Source of the DNA: Urbifossiella sp046350095
GTDB taxonomy: Bacteria > Planctomycetota > Planctomycetia > Gemmatales > Gemmataceae
DNA: 64,000 bases
Reading direction: 5' to 3'
Assembly: GCA_046350095.1 (NCBI GenBank)
Contig: JAXMBA010000002.1
Coordinates: forward strand, 2,289,019 to 2,353,018
Of this stretch, positions 32,955-41,170 are shown piece after piece. Every line of letters starts with the position of its first letter. Position 1 is the first letter of the stretch. The notes under the pieces were generated by a model. That model was not told the DNA's origin, made no database searches, and was given only the letters and a program-made list of their open reading frames with translations. A program made the translations under genes and the position numbers.

Positions 32955-34202
32955 CTACCGCGCCGCGGTGTCGAGGAACACCACGCACGACGGGTTCCCC
33001 ACCGGCACGTACTGCCCCGTGAACGTCAGCCCCCCGGCGGCGCGGTCCACCCGGAACACCGCCACGTTGTCGCCGCGCTGGTTGCAGCAGTAGAAGAACC
33101 GCCCGGTCGGGTCGAACTCGAAGCTGCGCGGGTAGTTCCCGCGCGTCCACTCGTCGGCGACGGGCGTCAGCGTGCCGGCCGGGCCGACCGCGAAGATTCC
33201 GACGCTGTCGTGGAGCCGGTTGCCGACGTACACGAACCGGCCGTCGGCCGACACCAGGATTTCCGAGCAGAAGTTGCTCCCCGCGAAGCCCGCCGGCAGC
33301 GTCGAAATCGTCTGCCGCGCCGACAGCTTCCCCCCGGCCGCGTCCCAGTCGAACAGCACGACCGTGGAGCCTTCCTCCTGCACCGAGTAGAGCCAGCGGC
33401 CGTTCGGGTGGAAGTGGACGTGCCGCGGCCCGTCGCCCGGCGGCAGCGCCACCGCCGGCGGGTCGTTCGCCGTCAGCACGCCCTTCTCCGCGTCGAACTT
33501 CCACACGAAAATCTTGTCGAGCCCCAGATCGACGTGCAGCACGTAGCGGCCGGCGGGGTCGGCGAGAATCTGGTGGGCGTGGGTGCGGTCGTGGCCGCTG
33601 AACGCGAAGCTCCCCGGCGGCGCGCTCGGGGCGCGGGTCGGCCCGACCTTGCCGTCATCGACCTTCACGTCCGTAGCGGCGCCGAGCCGGCCGTCGGCCA
33701 GCACCGGCAGTACCGCGACCGTGCCGCCGAAGTAGTTGGCGACGAACAAGAACTTCCCGGACGGGTGGAGGCTCACGAACGTCGGCCCCGCGCCGCCGGA
33801 CCGCACGGTGTTCAGCGGCGTCAGTTTGCCGTCGGCGCGGTCGATGGTGAAGCCGGTGACGGTGCCTTCGCGCTGGTCGCCCTGCCGGTCGGTCTCGTTC
33901 GCCGAGTACATCCGCGTGCCGGCGGCGTTCACCGCCAGGTGGCTGGGGCTCGTCCCCATCTCGTGAACGCCGGCGGCCGTGAGCGCGCCCGTGGCCCGGT
34001 TCACGCGGAAGACGTGGATGCCGCGGCCGTTGCCCGGCGGCAGATCGACCTGCGTCGGGAGCACGTCGCGGAGCGGCGAGCTGAACGTGCCGACGTAGGC
34101 GAACAGCGGCGCGTCGGCCGGCTGGGCGGCGGCGAGGCCGGCGAGCGGGGCCGCGGCCGAGGCGGCGAGGAAGGCGCGGCGGGAGGTATCGGGTGGGCTC
34201 AT
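32955..34202 (-). CDS. Exported lactonase family beta-propeller (6-phosphogluconolactonase-like)
   Basis: 415 residues with a Tat-type start (MSPPDTSRRAFLAASAAAPLAGLAAA) and a seven-bladed propeller: FAYVGTFSS, NETDRQGDQREGTVTGF, HPSGKFLFVANYFGGTVAVL, DPAGRYVLHVDLGLDKIFVW and DPTGRFFYCCNQRGDNVAVF. This is the YbhE/lactonase family. Because of the signal, its substrate is probably an extracytoplasmic lactone rather than cytosolic 6-phosphogluconolactone. Repeated HPSG and NG motifs mark the blades. Confidence 0.9.
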   Translation of the reverse strand: MSPPDTSRRAFLAASAAAPLAGLAAAQPADAPLFAYVGTFSSPLRDVLPTQVDLPPGNGRGIHVFRVNRATGALTAAGVHEMGTSPSHLAVNAAGTRMYSANETDRQGDQREGTVTGFTIDRADGKLTPLNTVRSGGAGPTFVSLHPSGKFLFVANYFGGTVAVLPVLADGRLGAATDVKVDDGKVGPTRAPSAPPGSFAFSGHDRTHAHQILADPAGRYVLHVDLGLDKIFVWKFDAEKGVLTANDPPAVALPPGDGPRHVHFHPNGRWLYSVQEEGSTVVLFDWDAAGGKLSARQTISTLPAGFAGSNFCSEILVSADGRFVYVGNRLHDSVGIFAVGPAGTLTPVADEWTRGNYPRSFEFDPTGRFFYCCNQRGDNVAVFRVDRAAGGLTFTGQYVPVGNPSCVVFLDTAAR

Positions 34203-34212
34203 GGGGCTGAGT

Positions 34213-35193
34213 CTACGCCGCGCCGGCGTTCCGGCAGCAGTCCTTGAACCGCTTCCCGCTGCCGCACGGGCACGGGGCGCCGGGGCTCACTCGCCCGGCG
34301 GCGCGCGGCAGGTGGCTCGTGAGGGCCGCCGGGTCCTGGTGGAACAGCTTGCGGAGCAGGTCGTACAGCCCGGGCGCCTTCGCCTTCAGCCGCGCCGGCG
34401 AGCCGAAGAAGTACTCGGACAGCACGGCGAAGAACTCGTGCTCGTTGGTGTACGCGTAGTCGCTGATCCCCGCCCGCCGGTTGGCCGGGTGCGCGAGTTC
34501 GCGGGCCACGTACCCCACCCACTGCCGCGCCGCCTCGACCGGCACCTCCGGCGGCAGCCCGCCCTCGGCCGCGCGCTGCTCCACCAGGTGCGCGAACTCG
34601 TGGACGCCGACGTTCCCCGGCCCGGGCTCGTCCGCGAACCCGGCCAGCAGCGCCGGCTTCGACAGCACCACGACCCCGCGCAGGTGACCCAGCCCGGTGA
34701 GCCCGAGGATGTTCGGGGCGGCCGCCGTGTCCGTCTGGTACTTGTCGTCGAACGTCCCCGGGTAGACGAGCACCTCGCCGAGCCGGCGGTACTCCCAGTC
34801 GTCGAACCCGAACACCGGGATGACCGCGCCGGCGGCGACGAGCACCCGAACGGTGTCGTCCACCTCGGCCCGGACGCCGGTGACGCGGACCTCGTCGAGG
34901 AACACCGCGACCATCCCCCGGAACCGCGCCTTCCCGGCGTCGTCGAGGGCGCGGTAGTAGCGGACGCGGCGGTCGAGGACCGCCTGCCACGCGGGGGGGA
35001 ACGGCCGGGCAGCGACCGCGAGGCGGCGCCGGACCGGGCGCCGGACGAGCCAGTACGCGGCGGGGGCGAAAGCCAGCAAGGCGAACAGCGGCGGGAAGAC
35101 CCACCCCAACAGCGCGCCCGCGAGCGCGGCGCCGACGGCCACGTTTACGGCGTGCCGGCGGTTGTGGCGGTCGATCACCGGGGTCACGAGCAC
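34213..35193 (-). CDS. MtfA-like zinc peptidase with N-terminal membrane segment and SEC-C tail
   Basis: 326 residues. One or two N-terminal hydrophobic segments (VNVAVGAALAGALLGWVF, about 17-34) precede an MtfA/M90-type core with the zinc motif HEFAH at 198-202 and a downstream Glu-rich segment (ANRRAGISDYAYTNEHEFFA). The tail PCPCGSGKRFKDCC is a SEC-C zinc-binding motif. MtfA in enterobacteria controls the sugar-uptake repressor Mlc; the target here is unknown. The SEC-C fusion could recruit the peptidase to the Sec machinery or ribosome. Confidence 0.9.
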   Translation of the reverse strand: MLVTPVIDRHNRRHAVNVAVGAALAGALLGWVFPPLFALLAFAPAAYWLVRRPVRRRLAVAARPFPPAWQAVLDRRVRYYRALDDAGKARFRGMVAVFLDEVRVTGVRAEVDDTVRVLVAAGAVIPVFGFDDWEYRRLGEVLVYPGTFDDKYQTDTAAAPNILGLTGLGHLRGVVVLSKPALLAGFADEPGPGNVGVHEFAHLVEQRAAEGGLPPEVPVEAARQWVGYVARELAHPANRRAGISDYAYTNEHEFFAVLSEYFFGSPARLKAKAPGLYDLLRKLFHQDPAALTSHLPRAAGRVSPGAPCPCGSGKRFKDCCRNAGAA

Positions 35194-35277
35194 GACGCGC
35201 CACCTCCGCCGCCGGCGAAGGTGGACAAGGCCGGGGGTGCGACAAGTTTACGCACGGTCGAAGCGGGCGGCCCGGCG

Positions 35278-37110
35278 CTACCGCCAGTCGGGGGCACCGA
35301 GCGTGATCGTCCACTGGCTCGGCCCCTTGGCGGTCAGCACCGTGCGGGCGTTTTTCCCGTCCGGGTCGGCGACTATCAGCCGCGACTCCGTCTCCGTGCG
35401 GGCCAGTTGGTCCGGCGTACCCTTGTGCTGTTGCCGCCAGGTGTACGCGATCCGTTTCCCGTCCGGGGACCAGCAGTAGCCGTGGAGGGCGCCGTTCGGC
35501 GGCACCTCGACCGGCGTGACCCGGCCGGTGGCGACGTCGATCAGCACGAGGTCCTCCCGCTCCGCCTCGCCCCGGTTGCCCTGCCCGGCCTTGAAGACCG
35601 GCCGCTGCCCGAGCATCCGCGTCCCGTCCGGCGACGCGCTGCCGCCGGCGATGATGACCTTCGCGTCGGTCACCGCCTTCGACTCGGTGCCGTCCCGGTT
35701 CATCAGGAAGACGCGGGCCGTCAGATCGTCGGGGGTGCCGCCGAGCCGCGTCGTGACGAAGCGGCCGTCGGCCAGCCAGCTCGTGACGATGTGGTCGCTC
35801 GGCAGCTTCACCGCCGTCGCCCTCCCGGTCGTCGCGTTCACGAGTTGGTGCTGGAAGTTCGGCCGGTCCTTCCCGCGCGCCCGGCCGTCGGCCCGCGCGA
35901 CGAGCAGCTCGGTCCCGTCGGACGACCAGAACGCGATCTCGCCATCGACCTTCAGGTCCTCCGGCTCCCCCTCGCGGTTGACGGGAAAGACGAACAGCGA
36001 CCGCCGCACGACCTGCTCCCCCGGTTCCGACGCGACCGCACGGACGACCGCCACCCGCGTCCCGTCCGGCGACAGCTTGGCGTCGAACGCCATGCCGGCG
36101 TCTGGTTCGAAGGAGGTGAGCCGCTGTTGGCTTTTCCCGTCCGGGTCGATCAGCAGGATGGCGCGGTTCAGGGTTACCAGGATGCGGTTCGGAGCCTTCA
36201 AGACTGGACGGGCGGCGGCCTTCGTCCCCGGCTGCGCCCCGGCGGGCGCGGGGGCGGGCGGGGCAGGCGGAGTGGGCTGCGCGGTCAGGAGGCCGGCGGC
36301 GAGGGCGGCGGACGCGACCGCGGCGAGCGCGAGCGGCGCGAGCCGGAGCTTGTGGAGGAACATGGCGCGAAGGACTCCGTGCGAGAGGGCCGCGACCGCG
36401 GCCGGGGCGTGCTCCGGAGTCAGCGCCGCCGCCACCGCCCGCGCCGGCAGGTCGGCGGGGACGGTGGCGCGGGCCGCTTCCCCCAGCGCGACCGCCAGCC
36501 CGCCCGCACCGGGCGCCACGCCGCGGGCGGTCAGCCGCGCGGCGAGTCGCTTCCGCGCCGCGGCGAGGCGGCTGTACACCGTTCCCACGGGCACCCCGAG
36601 CGCCGCCGCCACCGCCACCTGCGACTCATCGCGGAGATCGCACCGGACCAGCAGCGCCCGATCCTTCTCCGGCAGTGCCGCGAGTTCGGCGTCGATCACG
36701 GCGGCCAGGTCGGGCTCGGGGTGGGCGGCGCCCCCGGCGGCGTCGGGAAGGTGGGACGACGGCGCTTCGCGGGCGGCGCGGCGGGCGGCCATCGTGCGGG
36801 CCTCGCGGGCGGTGCGGACGGCCACGCCGTACAGCCAGCCGCCGACGGCCTCGCGCGGCACCACCGCCGCCGCCTTCCGCGCCAGCACGACGAAGACGGC
36901 CTGGAAGGCGTCCTCGGCGTCCTGGTGGTGGCCGGTGGCGCGGCGGCAGACGGCGAACACCATCGGCCCGAACCGCTCGACGAGCGCCGCGAACGCCTCG
37001 CCGTCGCGGGCGGCGACGAAGGCGGCGAGCAGGGCGCCGTCGGTGCGGGGGTCCGGGGCGACGGCCCGGCGGGCGCGGGCGACGGCGGCGGACAGCCCGG
37101 GTGGGGGCAT
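35278..37110 (-). CDS. ECF sigma factor fused through a membrane segment to a beta-propeller
   Basis: 610 residues. Region 2 is at about 40-110 (DAEDAFQAVFVVLARKAAAVV, GWLYGVAVRTA) and region 4 at about 140-193 (LPEKDRALLVRCDLRDE, LGVPVGTVYSRLAAARKRL). A hydrophobic helix at 257-277 (LAPLALAAVASAALAAGLL) follows, and about 300 residues of TolB/PD40-like propeller repeats (AKLSPDGTRVAVV, GSASPDGTRM, YCWSPDGKRIAYTW) complete it. The membrane segment and exposed propeller suggest a sigma factor that holds its own sensor. It lies divergently opposite another sigma factor, 325 bp away. ATG 37110 is chosen over the longer open frame. Confidence 0.88.
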   Translation of the reverse strand: MPPPGLSAAVARARRAVAPDPRTDGALLAAFVAARDGEAFAALVERFGPMVFAVCRRATGHHQDAEDAFQAVFVVLARKAAAVVPREAVGGWLYGVAVRTAREARTMAARRAAREAPSSHLPDAAGGAAHPEPDLAAVIDAELAALPEKDRALLVRCDLRDESQVAVAAALGVPVGTVYSRLAAARKRLAARLTARGVAPGAGGLAVALGEAARATVPADLPARAVAAALTPEHAPAAVAALSHGVLRAMFLHKLRLAPLALAAVASAALAAGLLTAQPTPPAPPAPAPAGAQPGTKAAARPVLKAPNRILVTLNRAILLIDPDGKSQQRLTSFEPDAGMAFDAKLSPDGTRVAVVRAVASEPGEQVVRRSLFVFPVNREGEPEDLKVDGEIAFWSSDGTELLVARADGRARGKDRPNFQHQLVNATTGRATAVKLPSDHIVTSWLADGRFVTTRLGGTPDDLTARVFLMNRDGTESKAVTDAKVIIAGGSASPDGTRMLGQRPVFKAGQGNRGEAEREDLVLIDVATGRVTPVEVPPNGALHGYCWSPDGKRIAYTWRQQHKGTPDQLARTETESRLIVADPDGKNARTVLTAKGPSQWTITLGAPDWR

Positions 37111-37435
37111 CGGTCGAACTCCGGTCGGCCGGCACCTCGCCGGCCTACCAGTCTTGGGTCGCCGGCGGCCGACCCTTCGGTCGGTGCGGGTGGAATTTCC
37201 ACCAGCGGCCCGACTGCGGGGAGCAGTGCTTTCCCCGCAAGGGTTTACGTCACTTCCCGGCGGGCGGCATCGCTTCAACGATCTTTTGTGTCATCGACTC
37301 AATTCGTGCCTCGACCCCCCGGGGGGGTCGGCTGCACACAATGAACCTCGCCCGAACGACGCCCCGCGCCGAAAAGTGTATGCGCGGCCGCCGCGGCAGG
37401 CACATGATGGGTGGAACGACCTCCGGGCCGCTGCG
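37111..37435. other. Divergent regulatory gap between two sigma-factor genes
   Basis: No gene seen. It contains a GACCCCCCGGGGGGGTC palindrome at about 37313-37329 and a somewhat AT-richer zone around 37270-37300. Both flanking genes encode ECF sigma factors, so autoregulated promoters are likely here, but I could not assign -35/-10 boxes with confidence. Confidence 0.4.
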
Positions 37436-39343
37436 ATGACCCCGACCCACAAGCCGGCGACCGTGCTGAACTGCCTCCGGGCCGTCGCCGACGGCCCGGC
37501 CGACGCGGCGCTGCTGACCCGGTTCAGCCGCGACCGCGACGAGTCGGCGTTCGAGCTGCTGGTGTGGCGGCACGCGGGGATGGTGCTGGCCGCGTGCCGG
37601 GCCGTGCTCCGCGACCACCACGCCGCCGAGGACGCCTGCCAGGCCACGTTCCTCGCCCTCGCCCGGCAGGCGCACGCCGTCGGCGGCCGCGGCACCGCCG
37701 CCGGCTGGCTCTACCGCGTCGCCCGCCGCACCGCCGCCCGCGCGGCTCGACGCCGCGGCGTGCCGGCGGTCGAGACGGTGATCGAGCAACTGCCAGCGCC
37801 CACGGCCGGGGGCGAGCCCGACGCCGACGCCGTGGCCGCGCTGCACGACGAACTCGACCGCCTCCCCGAGAAGTACCGCACGCCGGTGCTGCTGTGCTTC
37901 CTCGAAGGGCTGACCTACGCCGACGCCGCGCGACGGCTCGGCTGGCCCGTCGGCACCGTGGCCGGGCGGGTGGCGCGGGCGAAGGACCGGCTGCGGGCGC
38001 GGCTCACGGGCCGCGGCGTGGCCGTGCCGGCGGCGGGGGCGGTCGCACTGGTGGGGGCGGTAAACGTGGTACGGCCGGCGTTCGCGTCGGCGACGACGCA
38101 GGCGGCGGCGGCGTTCGCGGCGGGCGGCGTGCCCGAGGTGTCCGGCCCGGTACTCGAATTGGCGAAGGGAGCGGTGCGAACCATGATCGTGTCAAAACTC
38201 CAGTGGGCGGCCGGGGCGCTGGTCGCCGTGACGGCCCTGGCCGCGGGCGGCGTGTGGGCCGGAGGTCAGCCGCCCGGCGCGGGCGGGCCGGCGGGCGCCC
38301 CACCGGTCGCGGCGAGGCAGCCGGGCGTCGGCGCCCCGCCGCCGGCGGCAGAACGGACGGCGACCGCCTCGCAGCGGCGGCGGAGTCTGAACAACCTCAA
38401 GCAGATCATGCTGGCGGTCCACAACTACGAATCGACTTACGGCCACCTGCCGTCGGACGTCCGCGACCCGTCCGGGAAGGCGCTGCTGAGCTGGCGCGTG
38501 GCGCTGCTGCCGTACCTGGAGCAGGACAACCTGTACCGGCAGTTCAAGCTGACCGAGCCGTGGGACAGCGAGCACAACCTGAAACTGCTGGACAAGATGC
38601 CGCCGTCGTTCCGCGTCGGAATCGAGCCCGCTGGCGCGACGCACACGTACTACCAGGCGTTCGCCGGGCCGGGCACCCCCTTCGGCCCCGCCCGCCCGGC
38701 CGATCCCCCCGGTGGCGGTGGCGGCGCCAGCGGCCCGGCACCGGGGGTCGGTCGCCCGCCGGCGGGTCCGGGCGTCGGGCCGCGCGGGTCGCGGCCGCTC
38801 CGCCTGGCCGACGTGGTGGACGGCCTGTCGAACACGTTCGGCGTGGTGGAGGTGGGGCCGGCGGTGGCGTGGAGCAAGCCGGCCGACGTGGCGTACAGCC
38901 GCAAGGGGCCGCTGCCGAAGCTGGAGTGGCCGTTCACGAACGGGTTCCACGCGGTGATGATGGACGGCGCGGCGCTGGCCGTGCGGCCGGGCCTGACCGA
39001 AGCGGACCTGCGGAAGCTGATCGAGATCGACGACGGCCAGGTGGTCCCGGACCTCCGGAAGCTCCGCCCGGCGGCGCCGGCCGACACGCCCGAGGAGCGG
39101 GCGATACTCCGCGACCAGGTGGCGCGGAACCGCACGAAGCTGGCCGAGGTCGAGCGGCTGATGAAGGAGCATGTCGAACTGCTGGGCACGGAGCTGGGCA
39201 AGGCGGCCGACGCCGGCACGGCCGAGGAGCACGGCGCCGGCCTGGATCACATCATCGACGAGCTCCGCCAGCGGAACCGGTCGCTACGGGGCCAGAAGGG
39301 CGAGCCGCCGCCCCCGCCGCCCGGTCCGGCGCCGAAGCGGTAG
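37436..39343 (+). CDS. ECF sigma factor fused to a DUF1559-like domain
   Basis: 635 residues. Region 2 at about 35-105 (RDHHAAEDACQATFLALARQ, GWLYRVARRTAARAARR) and region 4 at about 140-190 (LPEKYRTPVLLCFLEGL, LGWPVGTVAGRVARAKDRL) are typical. A hydrophobic helix at 256-276 leads to a Pro/Gly/Ala linker and then a DUF1559-type region from about 314 (RRRSLNNLKQIMLAVHNYES, WRVALLPYLEQDNLYRQF), and the C-terminus is a Pro-rich coiled region. The domain resembles the prepilin-like proteins encoded at 22.8-28.7 kb but lacks the prepilin signal. It may detect or attach to an extracytoplasmic partner and release the sigma part. ATG 37436 gives the first sigma helix. Confidence 0.88.
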   Translation: MTPTHKPATVLNCLRAVADGPADAALLTRFSRDRDESAFELLVWRHAGMVLAACRAVLRDHHAAEDACQATFLALARQAHAVGGRGTAAGWLYRVARRTAARAARRRGVPAVETVIEQLPAPTAGGEPDADAVAALHDELDRLPEKYRTPVLLCFLEGLTYADAARRLGWPVGTVAGRVARAKDRLRARLTGRGVAVPAAGAVALVGAVNVVRPAFASATTQAAAAFAAGGVPEVSGPVLELAKGAVRTMIVSKLQWAAGALVAVTALAAGGVWAGGQPPGAGGPAGAPPVAARQPGVGAPPPAAERTATASQRRRSLNNLKQIMLAVHNYESTYGHLPSDVRDPSGKALLSWRVALLPYLEQDNLYRQFKLTEPWDSEHNLKLLDKMPPSFRVGIEPAGATHTYYQAFAGPGTPFGPARPADPPGGGGGASGPAPGVGRPPAGPGVGPRGSRPLRLADVVDGLSNTFGVVEVGPAVAWSKPADVAYSRKGPLPKLEWPFTNGFHAVMMDGAALAVRPGLTEADLRKLIEIDDGQVVPDLRKLRPAAPADTPEERAILRDQVARNRTKLAEVERLMKEHVELLGTELGKAADAGTAEEHGAGLDHIIDELRQRNRSLRGQKGEPPPPPPGPAPKR

Positions 39344-39351
39344 GGGCCGGG

Positions 39352-40020
39352 TCACTGCTTCCACTGCCCCGCGACCGTGACCGCGAACCCGAGCGCCGCC
39401 TTCGCCCCGGCGGCGCTCACGGCCCGCCGCGTCGTCGCCACCCACACGCCGTCGCCCTTCCCCACCACCTTCGGGCCGGCGGCCTTGTCGAAGTTCGGGA
39501 ACAGCAGCAACACGGCCGGGTGCTTCCCCTCGTTCACCAGGCTACTCGTCTCGATCAAGTCCTTCTTGTCGACCGGCTCCGCCGATCGGTCCTTGCCGGC
39601 CGGGCTGAGCAGGCAGAAGTCCGGGTGCGGGGCGGTGCCGGTGTGGTCGCCGATGTCGGGCTGCACCGCGAACCGCAGCGTGTATACGCCCGCCGGCAGC
39701 TCCTGCTTGCGGAAGTCGGTGAATGCCGTCGGGAACTCGATCGCCCCGACCAGCTCGCCCTCGGGTATCTCGCGGTACGTGACGCCGTTGGCCAGCTGCT
39801 CCGGCGTGGCCTTCACCGGGATCACGTCGCGGAACCAGACCCGCATCACGACCGCGTCGCCGCCGCGGACGACGAGTGCCTCCTTACTCAGGAGGGTGCG
39901 CACGGGCTCGGCGAGCGCCGCGGGCGGGTCGAGCGGTTCGGTCTTGGCGGCGAACGGGTCGTCCGGCCGGGCGAGGGCCGCGGCGGGGAGGAGCAGCAGG
40001 GCAGCGGCCAGGAGTCGCAT
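39352..40020 (-). CDS. Secreted hypothetical protein
   Basis: 222 residues with a signal peptide (MRLLAAALLLLPAAALARP). The mature part has beta-rich segments (VVMRVWFRDVIPVKATPEQ, AGVYTLRFAVQPDIGDHTG) and an AVLLLFPNFDKAAG stretch. I do not recognise a family. The gene is the downstream partner of argC on the same strand (24 bp gap) and converges with the sigma-DUF1559 fusion gene, with 8 bp between. It may be a carried-along gene or an envelope protein. Confidence 0.75.
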   Translation of the reverse strand: MRLLAAALLLLPAAALARPDDPFAAKTEPLDPPAALAEPVRTLLSKEALVVRGGDAVVMRVWFRDVIPVKATPEQLANGVTYREIPEGELVGAIEFPTAFTDFRKQELPAGVYTLRFAVQPDIGDHTGTAPHPDFCLLSPAGKDRSAEPVDKKDLIETSSLVNEGKHPAVLLLFPNFDKAAGPKVVGKGDGVWVATTRRAVSAAGAKAALGFAVTVAGQWKQ

Positions 40021-40043
40021 GATCGGTCCTTTCGTCCCGGGTG

Positions 40044-41066
40044 TCACAGCAGCCCCGTCGTCTCGTCGTACCCGAAGAGGCGGTTGAAGTTCTGCACCGC
40101 GACGCCGCTCGCCCCGCGGACGAGGTTGTCTTCCGCGGCCAGGACCACGACCTTCCCGCCGCGGACGACCTTCACGCACACGTCGAGGTAGTTGGTCAAC
40201 GCGCAATCCTTCGTCGTCGGGACGGTGGTGCGAACACGGACGAACGGCTGCCCGCGGTAGTAGTCGCGGTACAGCTCCGTGAGCTCGGCGTCGGTGACGG
40301 CGCGGGTGGGGGTGGCGTAGATGGTGCTGAAGATGCCGCGGTCCATCGGCACCAGGTGCGGCGTAAAGATCACCTCGACGCGCTCGCCGGCCACGTCGGT
40401 GAGCGCCTGTTCGATCTCGGGTGTGTGCCGGTGCGTGCCGACGGCGTAGGCGCTAAAATTCTCGTTGCACTCGGGGAAGTGGAAGCCGAGCTTCGGCGTC
40501 CGCCCGCCGCCGCTGACGCCGCTCTTGCTGTCGATCACGATGCCGGTGAGTTCGACGAGCCTGTGCGCCACCAGCGGCGCGAGGCCGAGGATGGCCGTCT
40601 GCGGGTAGCAGCCGGGGTTGGCGATGAGCGTCGCGCCGGGGATGCGGTCGCCGTACAGCTCCGGGAGCCCGTAGACGGCGTGGGCGAGGTTGGCGGCGTC
40701 GTGGTGCGGCTCCTTGTACCACTGCTGGTAGACGGCGGCGTCCTTCAGGCGGTAGTCGGCGCTCAGGTCGATGACCTTGATGCCGCGGGCGAGCAGCGGC
40801 GGGATGCTCTCCATGCTGGTGCCGTGCGGCAGGCAGCCGAACGCGACCTGCACGCCCTTCGCCTTGAGCGCGTCGGCGTCGAACGGCTCGCAGCGGAGGT
40901 CGAGCCGGCCGAACAGCGACGGGTGCAGGTCGGCGACGTGTTCGGCCTGCCGCGACGTGACCGCGGCGATCTCGACGCCGGGGTGACGCAGCAGGATTTT
41001 CAGCAGTTCGACGGCCGTGTACCCCGACCCGCCGAGGACGGCGACCGGGACGCGCTCCAGACTCAT
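40044..41066 (-). CDS. argC: N-acetyl-gamma-glutamyl-phosphate reductase
   Basis: Third step of arginine biosynthesis: reduces N-acetylglutamyl phosphate with NADPH. 340 residues with the Rossmann start LGGSGYTAVELLKIL, the catalytic cysteine C153 in IANPGCYPQTA, GVSGGGRTPK, and NENFSAYAVGTHRHTPEIEQ near the active site. The length is typical. Other arginine genes are not adjacent. Its start codon lies 20 bp from a long palindrome that fills the divergent gap with the amidase gene. Confidence 0.97.
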   Translation of the reverse strand: MSLERVPVAVLGGSGYTAVELLKILLRHPGVEIAAVTSRQAEHVADLHPSLFGRLDLRCEPFDADALKAKGVQVAFGCLPHGTSMESIPPLLARGIKVIDLSADYRLKDAAVYQQWYKEPHHDAANLAHAVYGLPELYGDRIPGATLIANPGCYPQTAILGLAPLVAHRLVELTGIVIDSKSGVSGGGRTPKLGFHFPECNENFSAYAVGTHRHTPEIEQALTDVAGERVEVIFTPHLVPMDRGIFSTIYATPTRAVTDAELTELYRDYYRGQPFVRVRTTVPTTKDCALTNYLDVCVKVVRGGKVVVLAAEDNLVRGASGVAVQNFNRLFGYDETTGLL

Positions 41067-41085
41067 GGCACTCCTTCGAATCGCC

Positions 41086-41152
41086 CGTTAGGCCGGGGCG
41101 CAAGCCCCGGAGGGGGTGGCACCCCCTCCGGGGCTTGCGCCCCGGCCTAACG
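41086..41152. repeat. Perfect 67-bp palindrome, TTAGGCCGGG family, copy B
   Basis: Left arm 41086-41118 and right arm 41120-41152, 33 bp each, pair without a mismatch around a single central base. The arms start CGTTAGGCCGGGGCGCAAGC. It occupies nearly the whole 104-bp region between the argC start and the amidase start, so it must overlap the promoters or transcribed leaders of both. A shorter relative is at 32861. Confidence 0.95.
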
Positions 41153-41170
41153 ACAGTGTACGATGCCGGG

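Noticed and set aside
34201..37344. A 1047-codon plus-strand open frame
   Set aside because: It is antisense to the MtfA-like and sigma-factor genes. Its composition is Arg/Gly/Pro/Ala-biased and it has no motif.
37404..37439. A short 11-codon leader (MMGGTTSGPLR) that ends on the ATG of the sigma-DUF1559 gene
   Set aside because: The ATGA-type overlap is attractive, but there is no ribosome-binding site and no feature of known leader peptides.
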